A DNA stretch of 64,000 bases from Luteimonas aestuarii (GTDB lineage: Bacteria; Pseudomonadota; Gammaproteobacteria; Xanthomonadales; Xanthomonadaceae), in the NCBI RefSeq assembly GCF_004357985.1, contig NZ_SMTF01000001.1:186001-250000 (forward strand). The letters are read 5' to 3'. A program made the translations under genes and the position numbers. Of the stretch, positions 38,015 through 45,875 are shown one piece after another. Every line of letters begins with the position of its first letter. Within the stretch, counting starts at the first letter, position 1. The notes under the pieces were generated by a model that did not search any database, had not been told where the DNA came from, and worked only from the letters and a program-made list of their open reading frames with translations.

Positions 38015-39289
38015 TCAGCCCATCGCCAGCAGCAGCTTGAGGATGAGGTAGAAGGCGACCACCGCCAATGGCGTCAGGATCGCCCAGCGGACGATGTGGC
38101 TGGACAGCCGCATTTCCTCAAGCGACGGGAAGCGCTCGCGCACGTTGCTGAAATGCGCCACCACCAGGGCCGCCAGCAGGTACAGCAGGATCACGTAGCT
38201 GCGGCTGAGGAAGAACGCCGCAGTGAAGAACCCCGTCAACGCGACCAGCAGGGCGATGGCCTTCGCACGCGCCTCGCTCCAGTCGTCGGCGTCGGCACCA
38301 TCCACCAGCTCGGGCTCGTGTCGGATGATGCGACCCATCATCCAGAAACAGTACCCCACGAACACGAACCAGAAGAGGAAGCCGACGATGCCGTTCTCCG
38401 CCAGCACCAGGATGATCGAGTTGTGCGCGGTGAGGTGGTGATAGTCGGTGAAACGGCCGGTTCCCACGCCGAACAGCGGCTGCCAGATGAACATCTGCAT
38501 GCCTTCGTACCAGGCGTCGACGCGTCCGGATGCCGATTGCTCGGACACATCAAGCTGGTCAAGCCGGGAGGGCATGAGTTTCAGCATCGCCAGCGCCGCG
38601 GCTGCCAGCAGCCCGCCCACCATCGGGCCCTTGCGGATCCACAGGTATGCCGCGGTCATGGTGACCACCGACAGCAGCGCGCCCCGCGAATTGGTCAGGT
38701 AGATGCCATAGAACAGCAGCGCGCACGCGGCGAACCACCACAACCGGCGGAAGCCCAGCAACCCGCCCCGGGTCCCCAGGTACAATGCCATCGGCATCGA
38801 CAGCACGAACAGCATGCCCAGGTCGTTGGGATCGCTGAAGATGCCGACGTACTGGATGCGGCCGTCCATCACGGTTTCCTGCCCGGTCCAACCCACGCCG
38901 TCCAGCGACTGGTCGATGCCATGGAGTGCCATCACGCATGCACACAGCACGAACAGCGCCATGATGGTCTTCGTGCGCGATGGCGTATTGACCGCGTTGG
39001 CCAGCAACACGAAGGAGATGACGGTCGGCAGGAAATCGGTGAACTGCGCCTGCGCCCCGCCGAACCAGCCGAACACCAGCAACGAAACGCATGTGCTCAG
39101 GTAGAACAGCACCAGCAGCAGGTACTGCGGCGCATCGAAACGCTTCTCGCGCGACAGGACCCATGCGCCAGCCGCCGCCATCAGCGCGAGCGGCAGGATG
39201 GGGATGCCGACACCCGCGAACTGGGGGTAGTCCTGCGGGCGCAGCAACACCAGCAGCAGGTACAACGTGATGAACACGAAGAGCAGCAT
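38015..39289 (-). CDS. O-antigen ligase/polymerase family membrane protein (Wzy-like)
   Basis: 424 residues with about 10-12 membrane segments. The signature includes YVGIFSDPNDLGMLFVLSMP, NSRGALLSVV and the periplasmic-loop motif FGVGTGRFTDYHHLTAHNSI with ILVLAENGIVGFLFW, as in the Wzy_C/O-antigen ligase family. In a locus with a flippase and no O-antigen core it most likely polymerises the repeat units. It is 46 bp upstream of the GT4 gene and 32 bp downstream of a GT2 gene. Confidence 0.88.
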   Translation of the reverse strand: MLLFVFITLYLLLVLLRPQDYPQFAGVGIPILPLALMAAAGAWVLSREKRFDAPQYLLLVLFYLSTCVSLLVFGWFGGAQAQFTDFLPTVISFVLLANAVNTPSRTKTIMALFVLCACVMALHGIDQSLDGVGWTGQETVMDGRIQYVGIFSDPNDLGMLFVLSMPMALYLGTRGGLLGFRRLWWFAACALLFYGIYLTNSRGALLSVVTMTAAYLWIRKGPMVGGLLAAAALAMLKLMPSRLDQLDVSEQSASGRVDAWYEGMQMFIWQPLFGVGTGRFTDYHHLTAHNSIILVLAENGIVGFLFWFVFVGYCFWMMGRIIRHEPELVDGADADDWSEARAKAIALLVALTGFFTAAFFLSRSYVILLYLLAALVVAHFSNVRERFPSLEEMRLSSHIVRWAILTPLAVVAFYLILKLLLAMG

Positions 39290-39321
39290 GCGTCAGCTCC
39301 GCCCGTGGCGCGCAGTACGGA

Positions 39322-40455
39322 TCACCACGGCCGTAGCCCGGGGTTCCGAACGTAGGCGAGCAATGCGCGCCCCGAATGGACGTTCACGCGCCAGAACGCG
39401 GACAGCGTGCGCACAATCAGGCTGTTCGACAGCACGGGCAAGCGTGGACCGACCAACGCGATGGACACACACGCGATGCCTGCGGACAGGCAGGCCAGGT
39501 AGAACGGATGCGTGGGCGCCAGCCATGCGCTCGCCGCGGCCAGCACGGACAGCAGCCAGGGCGCCGCCAACCGCATGAGCTTGTGGCTCGCATAGCGGAA
39601 CCACAGTCGGTTGTGCCGCGGATGCAGCAGCCAGGGCGCCATGGAGAGCATCTGGTAACTCCCGGCCATGGCCTGCACCCGCCGATTGCGTTCGGATGCG
39701 GAATCGGGCGATGCCCGGTCCCATGCGATGGCCGCAGGTTCGAACACGGCGCGGTAGCCGGCGCGCGCCACGACAAGCGGTACCAGCGCGTCATCGAACC
39801 GGATGTCGGCATGCGAGGGCCGGAACAGCGCGCGGCGTATGGCGAAGAGCGCCGCCGTCACGCCAACGACAGAACCGCTGCGTGATTCGGCGTCCCGGAT
39901 CGCATGCTCGTAGCGACCGTATGCGCCGACCCCCGCGTACGCGCGCCTTGCCGAGGCGGGGAAGTGCAATGCGCCGCTCACCACGCCCACCCCCGGATCG
40001 GAAAAGCAGCCCGCAAGCCGGCGCAGCGCGTCGCGCTCGATGCGCTGGCGCACGTCGACCACCAGCAGGACATCGCCGCGCGCAACCGCCACGGCCGCGG
40101 CCTGGCTGCGTGCCTTGCCGCGCCGTTCGTGCCAGGCCAGTACCCGCACCCGATCCGAGGCGTAACGTCGACACAGGGCTACGGTGCCATCGCTGCAGCC
40201 GTCACAGGCAACCACGATGTCGAATCGTTTCTCCGGGTAGTCCAGCGACAGCAGGTTCTCGATCTTGGCCTCGACCATGCGTTCGGCATCATGCACGACC
40301 AGGATCGCCGTGACCGCGGGCTGTGCATCACCTTTCGCGACCGGACGCGGCCGCAGCCATGCCTGCAACAGTACCCACAGCGGATAGCCGGCGTAGGTAT
40401 AGGCAACCAGCGCCGCACTGGCCCAGAACGCAATCGTGGCGACAAGCGTGCTCAT
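39322..40455 (-). CDS. Membrane-bound family 2 glycosyltransferase
   Basis: 377 residues from ATG 40455 (ATGA overlap with the flippase stop). The N-terminal membrane helix (about 5-30) leads into a GT2 domain: AILVVHDAERMVEAKIENLL, VACDGCSDGTVAL and a D-x-D-like VVDVRQRIERDAL. Two or three membrane segments lie in the C-terminal third (LLSVLAAASAWLAP). The layout resembles processive-type or N-glycosyltransferase-like GT2 enzymes, although here it likely adds a single sugar. Confidence 0.86.
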   Translation of the reverse strand: MSTLVATIAFWASAALVAYTYAGYPLWVLLQAWLRPRPVAKGDAQPAVTAILVVHDAERMVEAKIENLLSLDYPEKRFDIVVACDGCSDGTVALCRRYASDRVRVLAWHERRGKARSQAAAVAVARGDVLLVVDVRQRIERDALRRLAGCFSDPGVGVVSGALHFPASARRAYAGVGAYGRYEHAIRDAESRSGSVVGVTAALFAIRRALFRPSHADIRFDDALVPLVVARAGYRAVFEPAAIAWDRASPDSASERNRRVQAMAGSYQMLSMAPWLLHPRHNRLWFRYASHKLMRLAAPWLLSVLAAASAWLAPTHPFYLACLSAGIACVSIALVGPRLPVLSNSLIVRTLSAFWRVNVHSGRALLAYVRNPGLRPW

Positions 40456-42017
40456 CCGCGCGGAGCATCCGCCGGCAGCCCGCCACCCCAGCGCAACAGC
40501 GGGCCCTGCACGCGTCGCGAGAGGAAGGGGTAGCGCTGCAGGAAGGCATCCAGGCTCTCCACGTCCACCGCGCGCCAGGCCCGCATGGCCACCGTACCGG
40601 CGATGAACACGGCGGCGTAAACCAAGGCAGCCGCCAGCTCGGTCCAGATGGTCACGCCTCCGACCAGAAGCGGCACCAGCGCGAACGCCAGCGCCAGCAA
40701 TGCGCAGGCGACAAGGCGGGAAAGCTCGCGCCAGGGCATGCGCAGCTTCAGCAGCCGCGAAATGCCGATGACCATCAGCACCGTCACCAGCACCTCCGAG
40801 GCCGCATGGGCCGCCACCGCGCCATTCAATCCGTAGCGCGGGATCAGCAGCACTGCGCAGGTTGCCGTGATCAGGATCGACAGCAGCACGTACCCCACTC
40901 GCAAGCGTTGGTTGTCGGTGGTCGACAGCAGGGCGTTGAACGCGCCGGTGACCATCGTGGCGCCCCCCACCAGCATGAAGACCCGCAACGGGTTGACGAC
41001 CGCCTCGTACTGCGAGCCGTACAGCAGGCTCACTGCGGTGTCTGCAACCAACGCACCGGAACCGGCCAGCAGCAGGCCAATGAAGGAGAAATAGCGGATG
41101 GCGTTGGCCATGATCGTATTCACCCGTTCCGCCCCGCCCTCGCCGTAGGCATGCGCCATCATCGGCATCAGTACGGTGCCAAGCCCGGATGCCAGCAAGT
41201 CCACGCCGCCACGTGTCAACGCCGCGGCGATGGCGAAGAAGCCCACCGCGGCCGAACCGACGATGGCATTCAGCATCCACGTTTCGATCGACTTGTTGCT
41301 CAGGGCATAGGCCACGGCCAGCAGCACCGTCCACCACAGGTGGCGGCGCATCCGCAGCAAAAGGTCCGGCGGCATCGGCGCGCGCGCAGGGACCTGGCCG
41401 CCACTGCGCAGCATCACGGCCGAGCACACGGCATAGCCAATGCTGACCGAGGCGAACAGCGCCAGATACGCCATCAGCGGAGCGCGCATCCAGAGCAGCA
41501 CGAACACCGCGATGATGTTCAGGAAGCTCATCAGCACGGTCGACTTGGCCTCGACCCCGAAGCGGCCGTAACCCTTGGCCACCGACACGTCGAACACGAA
41601 CAGCGCCTTGGCCACGCCGGCGATCAGCGCCACCGCGGCGAACTCGACCGTGCGCCCCTCCCAGCCATCCGGCGTGAACAGCGGGTTGGCCACGATGAAG
41701 ACCAGCGCAATCGCCGCGAGGCAGGCCAACTGTCGCCGCAGCAGCCAACCATGCACGCTGCGCGCAGCCTCGGGTGCGCCGCGCCCGAGGCTTTCGGAGA
41801 CGAAACGGATGCCCGTGGTGTTGAGGCCGTTGTTGCCGAACGCGACGATCATGCCGGCCAGCCATACGATGTACGTGTAGCGACCGAACTCGTCGGGGCC
41901 GAGCGTGCGCGCGACCAGGATGCTGGTCAGCAGGCCGAGGGCATAGGTGACATAAGTCGAACCCATCACCATGATCGCCCCGCGGATCGCAGCGGCGCCG
42001 TTGAACTGATGCGTCAT
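40452..42017 (-). CDS. Lipid-linked oligosaccharide flippase (Wzx-like)
   Basis: 521 residues from ATG 42017 (MTHQFNGAAAIRG). About 12-14 membrane segments. The N-terminal SILVARTLGPDEFGRYTYIV and the middle SIETWMLNAIVGSAAVGFFAI are typical of the polysaccharide biosynthesis/MOP superfamily. It should move the undecaprenyl-linked repeat unit across the inner membrane. It is the first gene of the minus-strand block that ends with the PLP decarboxylase. The 174-bp divergent gap upstream has no clear promoter. Confidence 0.91.
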   Translation of the reverse strand: MTHQFNGAAAIRGAIMVMGSTYVTYALGLLTSILVARTLGPDEFGRYTYIVWLAGMIVAFGNNGLNTTGIRFVSESLGRGAPEAARSVHGWLLRRQLACLAAIALVFIVANPLFTPDGWEGRTVEFAAVALIAGVAKALFVFDVSVAKGYGRFGVEAKSTVLMSFLNIIAVFVLLWMRAPLMAYLALFASVSIGYAVCSAVMLRSGGQVPARAPMPPDLLLRMRRHLWWTVLLAVAYALSNKSIETWMLNAIVGSAAVGFFAIAAALTRGGVDLLASGLGTVLMPMMAHAYGEGGAERVNTIMANAIRYFSFIGLLLAGSGALVADTAVSLLYGSQYEAVVNPLRVFMLVGGATMVTGAFNALLSTTDNQRLRVGYVLLSILITATCAVLLIPRYGLNGAVAAHAASEVLVTVLMVIGISRLLKLRMPWRELSRLVACALLALAFALVPLLVGGVTIWTELAAALVYAAVFIAGTVAMRAWRAVDVESLDAFLQRYPFLSRRVQGPLLRWGGGLPADAPRG

Positions 42018-42191
42018 GGCCTGCGACCTGCGTCCCCTGTACTTCGATGCGTCGATGCGGCCGCCCGCCCGCGCACCGCGGATCGTCATCGCCGTTCCTG
42101 CCTACCCCCACAACAACGGCGAAAGGGAATGCGCCCGGCCACGCCCGCCGTCGTTGGCCCCGATGCGCGGGTTTCGACGTTTCCACCGCGG

Positions 42192-43319
42192 ATGTCCTTT
42201 ACCCCGCCCTCCCGCATCCTGCATGTCGTCGATACCCTGGAGTTCGGCGGACTGGAGCGCGTCGTGGCCGATCTCGCCATCGCACAGGCGGCGCAGGGTC
42301 GGCAGGTCGAGGTGTTCAGCCTCAACGATACGCGGGGCTTCCGCCCGATGCTGGAAGCCGCGGGCGTGCCGGTGGTGGTCGGCGCCAAGCGCGGCACGCT
42401 GGACCTGCGCATGCTGTCGGCGTTGCGACACAACGTCTCTTCGAATGCGGTGCAGGTCGTGCACACCCACAACTTCGTGCCGAACTATTACGCGGCGCTG
42501 GCGACACGCTTCGTCGCGCACCCGCCGGCGCTGGTCAACACCTGCCACAACATGGGCACGCGGCTGTCGAACCGGCGCCTGCGCTGGCTGTATCGCTGGT
42601 CGCTACGCCACACCGCGCGGATCGCCCTGGTTGGCCGCCAGGTCCGCGATCGGCTGGTCGAGACCGGCGTGGCGGAACCGGGCAAGGCCGACGTCGTACT
42701 CAACGGGGTGCCGGTGCCCGCTACCACGGGAGACCGCGATGCCGCGCGCGACCGCCTTGGCATCCCGCGCGATGCACTGCTGCTGGGCAGCGTCGGCCGA
42801 CTGGTGGCGTTGAAGAACCATCGCCTGCTGCTGGACGCGATGCCGGGCCTGCTGGCCAAGCACCCACGGCTGCATGCGGTCATCGTAGGAGATGGTCCAC
42901 TGCAGCCGGAACTCCAGCGGCAGATCGACGGGCTGGGCCTGGCGCGGCACATCCACCTTGCCGGCCCCCGCAACGACGTACAGGCACTGCTGCCCGCGTT
43001 CGACGTATTCGTGTTGCCTTCGCGCACCGAAGGCCTGTCGATCGCGCTGCTGGAAGCCTGCGCCGCGGGTCTCGCGGTCGTGGCCACCGATGTCGGTGGC
43101 AATGGCGAGATCATCGCCGACCAAAGCACCGGGCGGCTGGTGCCCTCCGACGACCTGCCCGCACTGCAGGACGCGGTGGGTGCCCTGCTGCACGACCGCG
43201 ATGGACGCAGGCGACTGGGTGGGGCGGCGCGCGAATGGGTCCGCATGCACGGCTCGGTCGATGCGATGCGGCAGAATTACGACACCGTGTATGCGAGGGC
43301 GCTCGATGCACGCCGCTGA
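42192..43319 (+). CDS. Family 4 glycosyltransferase
   Basis: 375 residues from ATG 42192. GT-B fold: ILHVVDTLEFGGLERVVADL, VVHTHNFVPNYYAAL, LGSVGRLVALKNHRLLLDAM and the EX7E region PSRTEGLSIALLEACAAGLA. The N-terminal pattern (LEFGGLERVVxxL) resembles the stp2 sugar transferases of PEP-CTERM/EpsH1 loci. It starts a three-gene plus-strand group with the oxidoreductase and epimerase genes. Confidence 0.9.
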   Translation: MSFTPPSRILHVVDTLEFGGLERVVADLAIAQAAQGRQVEVFSLNDTRGFRPMLEAAGVPVVVGAKRGTLDLRMLSALRHNVSSNAVQVVHTHNFVPNYYAALATRFVAHPPALVNTCHNMGTRLSNRRLRWLYRWSLRHTARIALVGRQVRDRLVETGVAEPGKADVVLNGVPVPATTGDRDAARDRLGIPRDALLLGSVGRLVALKNHRLLLDAMPGLLAKHPRLHAVIVGDGPLQPELQRQIDGLGLARHIHLAGPRNDVQALLPAFDVFVLPSRTEGLSIALLEACAAGLAVVATDVGGNGEIIADQSTGRLVPSDDLPALQDAVGALLHDRDGRRRLGGAAREWVRMHGSVDAMRQNYDTVYARALDARR

Positions 43320-43346
43320 CCCATACCGCCACGGAGGCGACTGAAC

Positions 43347-44474
43347 GTGCGTATCGCCATCGTCGGCTGCGGATTCGTCGCCGACCTGTACATGGACACC
43401 CTGCGCAAGCACGCCGACCTGCAACTGGCCGGCGCATGGGACCGCGACCCGGTGCGGCTGGCGCTGTTCTGCCGGACTTACCACGTGCCCGCCTACCCGA
43501 GCTTCGAGGCGCTGCTGGAAGACGGCGGCGTCGATACCGTGCTCAACCTGACCAACCCGCACAGCCATTACCCGGTTTCGCGCGCGTGCCTCGATGCCGG
43601 CAAGCACGTGTATTCCGAAAAACCGCTGGCGATGGACGCCGCCGACGCCGCCGACCTGGTGCAACGCGCCCACGCCCATGGACTGCGCCTGTCCGGCGCA
43701 CCCAGCCGCCTGCTCGGCCGGCCGGCGCAGACCGCCTGGAAGCTGCTGCGCGAGGGTGCCATCGGCCATCCGCACCTGGTCTATGCCGAGATGGATGACG
43801 GCCTGCTGCACCGGATGGCGGTGCGCCGCTGGCGCGGGCGCTCCGGCGCGCCGTGGCCGCACGAGGACGAGCTGCGCGTCGGCAACACGCTCGAACACGC
43901 CGGTTACGTGCTGACCTGGCTGGCGGCGATGTTCGGCCCGGCCACCCGGGTCACCGCGTTCGGCGGCCGCGCGGTGGCCGAGAAACACCTCGACGTGCCG
44001 CTGCATGAGCAGGCCGCCGACGTGACCTTCGCCGGCATCGAATACGCCTCGGGCACGATCGCGCGGCTGACCTGCAGCATCGTCGCCAGCCACGACCACA
44101 CCCTGCGCGTGTTCGGCGAGGACGGCATCCTCTCCGTCGACGATGTCTGGAAGCCGGAGTCGCCGGTGCGCGTGCGCAGGCGCCTGACATTCCGCGGACG
44201 CACGATGGAATCGCCGTTCGCGTCGAAACGGAAACTGCTGGGCGACGCCGAAGCGATCCGGCTGTCGAAAGGCCGGCGCAAGGTGGATTTCTGCCTCGGT
44301 CCGGTGGAGCTTGCGCGCGCGCTGCGCGAAGACCGTCCCTCTCGGCTTTCGGCGGAACTGGCGCTGCACGTGGCCGAAATCTCACTTGCGATCACGCAGG
44401 CGATCGACGGCGACGCACGCGTGGCGATCCAGTCGCGCTTCGACCCCATCGACCCGATGCCGTGGGCGCGCTGA
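43347..44474 (+). CDS. Gfo/Idh/MocA family oxidoreductase
   Basis: 375 residues from GTG 43347, preceded by GGAGG. NAD-binding RIAIVGCGFVADLYMDTLRK, the YSEKPLAMDAADAADL motif of the family, and a C-terminal alpha/beta domain. Enzymes of this kind oxidise or reduce sugars or sugar nucleotides, for example in amino- or keto-sugar pathways. Together with the next epimerase gene it may modify a precursor of the polysaccharide. The substrate is not inferable. Confidence 0.85.
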   Translation: MRIAIVGCGFVADLYMDTLRKHADLQLAGAWDRDPVRLALFCRTYHVPAYPSFEALLEDGGVDTVLNLTNPHSHYPVSRACLDAGKHVYSEKPLAMDAADAADLVQRAHAHGLRLSGAPSRLLGRPAQTAWKLLREGAIGHPHLVYAEMDDGLLHRMAVRRWRGRSGAPWPHEDELRVGNTLEHAGYVLTWLAAMFGPATRVTAFGGRAVAEKHLDVPLHEQAADVTFAGIEYASGTIARLTCSIVASHDHTLRVFGEDGILSVDDVWKPESPVRVRRRLTFRGRTMESPFASKRKLLGDAEAIRLSKGRRKVDFCLGPVELARALREDRPSRLSAELALHVAEISLAITQAIDGDARVAIQSRFDPIDPMPWAR

Positions 44475-44475
44475 G

Positions 44476-45489
44476 ATGACCCTCCTCGTCACCGGTGGCA
44501 CCGGATTCCTCGGCGCGACCCTGGTGCGCCGGCTGCTGCAGGCCGGCGACGGCCCGGTGCGGGTGCTGCTGCGGCCGGGCAGCGATGCACGCCTGCTCGA
44601 TGCCGCCTGCGCCGGCCTGTCCGCGGACCGGCTGGCACGACTCGAACGCCACCCCGGCACGCTGGATTCGGTGGCCGATGCCATGGCCGCGCTGCAGGGC
44701 GTCGTCCTCGTCCATCACCTCGCCTCGGCGATGCGCGGATCGCCGGCCGACGTGTTCCGCGGCACGCTGGCCACCTCGCGCCACCTGCTCGATGCGATGC
44801 TGGCGATGCCGGAACCGCCGCGCGTGGTGCTGGCCGGTTCGTTCGGCGTGTATGGCACCGCTGCGCTGCCACCGGGCGCGCAGGTCGACGAGACCACGCC
44901 ACTGGAAACGTCGCCCGCGCGCCGCGACGCCTATTCGCACGCCAAGCTGGAGCAGGAGCGCATGTTCCGCGATGCGCAGTTGCGGCATGGCCTCGGCCTG
45001 GTGGTGCTGCGCCCCGGCGTGATCCACGGGCCAACGCGGCGCGCACCGAGCAATCGCGTCGGCATGGGCCCGAAGGCCCGCCTGTTCTTCCTGCTGGGCG
45101 GCGACAACCCGCTGCCGTTGACGCACGTCGAGAACTGCGCCGAGGCGTTCCGCTTCGCGGCCGCGCATGGCCGGTTCGATGGCGATGCTTATGACGTGGT
45201 GGACGAAGCGCCCATCACCTGTCGCGATTACCTCAGGCGCTACCGTCGTGTCGGCGGCGGCTTCCTCGTGCTGCCCGTGCCCCGCCCCCTGCTGATGCTG
45301 GCTTCGTCGCTCAACGAACGCCTGCACCGCCTGTCGCGCGGCAGGCTGCCGCTGCTGTTCACGCGCTATCGGTCACTGTCGACCTGGAAGCCGCAGCGGT
45401 ATTCCGGCGAGCGGCTGCGTGCGCTGGGTTTCAGGCCTCCACTCGACCCGGCACAGGCGCTTGCGGACACGTTCACCGCGCTGCCCTGA
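44476..45489 (+). CDS. NAD-dependent epimerase/dehydratase
   Basis: 337 residues, starting one base after the oxidoreductase stop. Extended SDR: LVTGGTGFLGATLVRRLLQ, LAGSFGVYGTAALPPG (Ser position of the triad) and AYSHAKLEQER (Tyr/Lys pair). Conserved VLRPGVIHGP follows. It fits sugar-nucleotide reductases or epimerases and also 3-beta-HSD-like reductases. Pairing with the Gfo/Idh enzyme suggests a two-step sugar modification. The composite repeat begins 37 bp downstream. Confidence 0.84.
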   Translation: MTLLVTGGTGFLGATLVRRLLQAGDGPVRVLLRPGSDARLLDAACAGLSADRLARLERHPGTLDSVADAMAALQGVVLVHHLASAMRGSPADVFRGTLATSRHLLDAMLAMPEPPRVVLAGSFGVYGTAALPPGAQVDETTPLETSPARRDAYSHAKLEQERMFRDAQLRHGLGLVVLRPGVIHGPTRRAPSNRVGMGPKARLFFLLGGDNPLPLTHVENCAEAFRFAAAHGRFDGDAYDVVDEAPITCRDYLRRYRRVGGGFLVLPVPRPLLMLASSLNERLHRLSRGRLPLLFTRYRSLSTWKPQRYSGERLRALGFRPPLDPAQALADTFTALP

Positions 45490-45526
45490 CGCCACGATTC
45501 TTCTCTCCCGAGCCCCGGGACACCAA

Positions 45527-45751
45527 GGGCGCCTGCCGGTGCCATGCCGAGTCGCAGCCCGATCTCCGCTTGGTCGGCATGGCACCGGCAGGCGCCCCCA
45601 CACTTTTCCGGCGGCTGGGCGGAAATCCAAGGCAAGGACAGCGCCGCTTCGCTTTTTTGCCGAACGCACGAGGATCTGTCCAGCGCAGGTCCGATGCCAC
45701 CGCAACCAAGCGGATATCGGGCCGCGACTTGCGGTGGCATCGGACCTGCGC
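45527..45751 (+). repeat. Composite double-hairpin intergenic repeat, copy 3 (best preserved)
   Basis: Hairpin A: perfect 24-bp arms at 45527-45550 and 45574-45597 (core GGCGCCTGCCGGTGCCATG), loop 45551-45573. Hairpin B: perfect 23-bp arms at 45683-45705 and 45729-45751 (core GGTCCGATGCCACCGCAA), loop 45706-45728. Both loops are 23 nt and complementary at 21 positions. The 85-bp spacer carries AGCGCCGCTTCGCTTTTTTG and CGAACGCACGAGGATCTGTC. The element occupies the convergent gap 45490-45875; the remaining 124 bp to the next gene show nothing recognisable. Confidence 0.88.
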
Positions 45752-45875
45752 GCTCATCGCGGGCCGGTGCCTTACCTCGATCAGAAACAGAACCTTTCTT
45801 CTTCGCAGGCATGCCCACGCCAGCAACCACACGACCGCATGGACGCGGCCGTGCCCGGCGGCGCCCATCGAAAGA

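Noticed and set aside
40323..42191. Plus-strand extension of the glycosyltransferase frame opposite the flippase
   Set aside because: The conserved GT4 N-terminus begins at 42192; the upstream part is the non-coding strand of the flippase gene.
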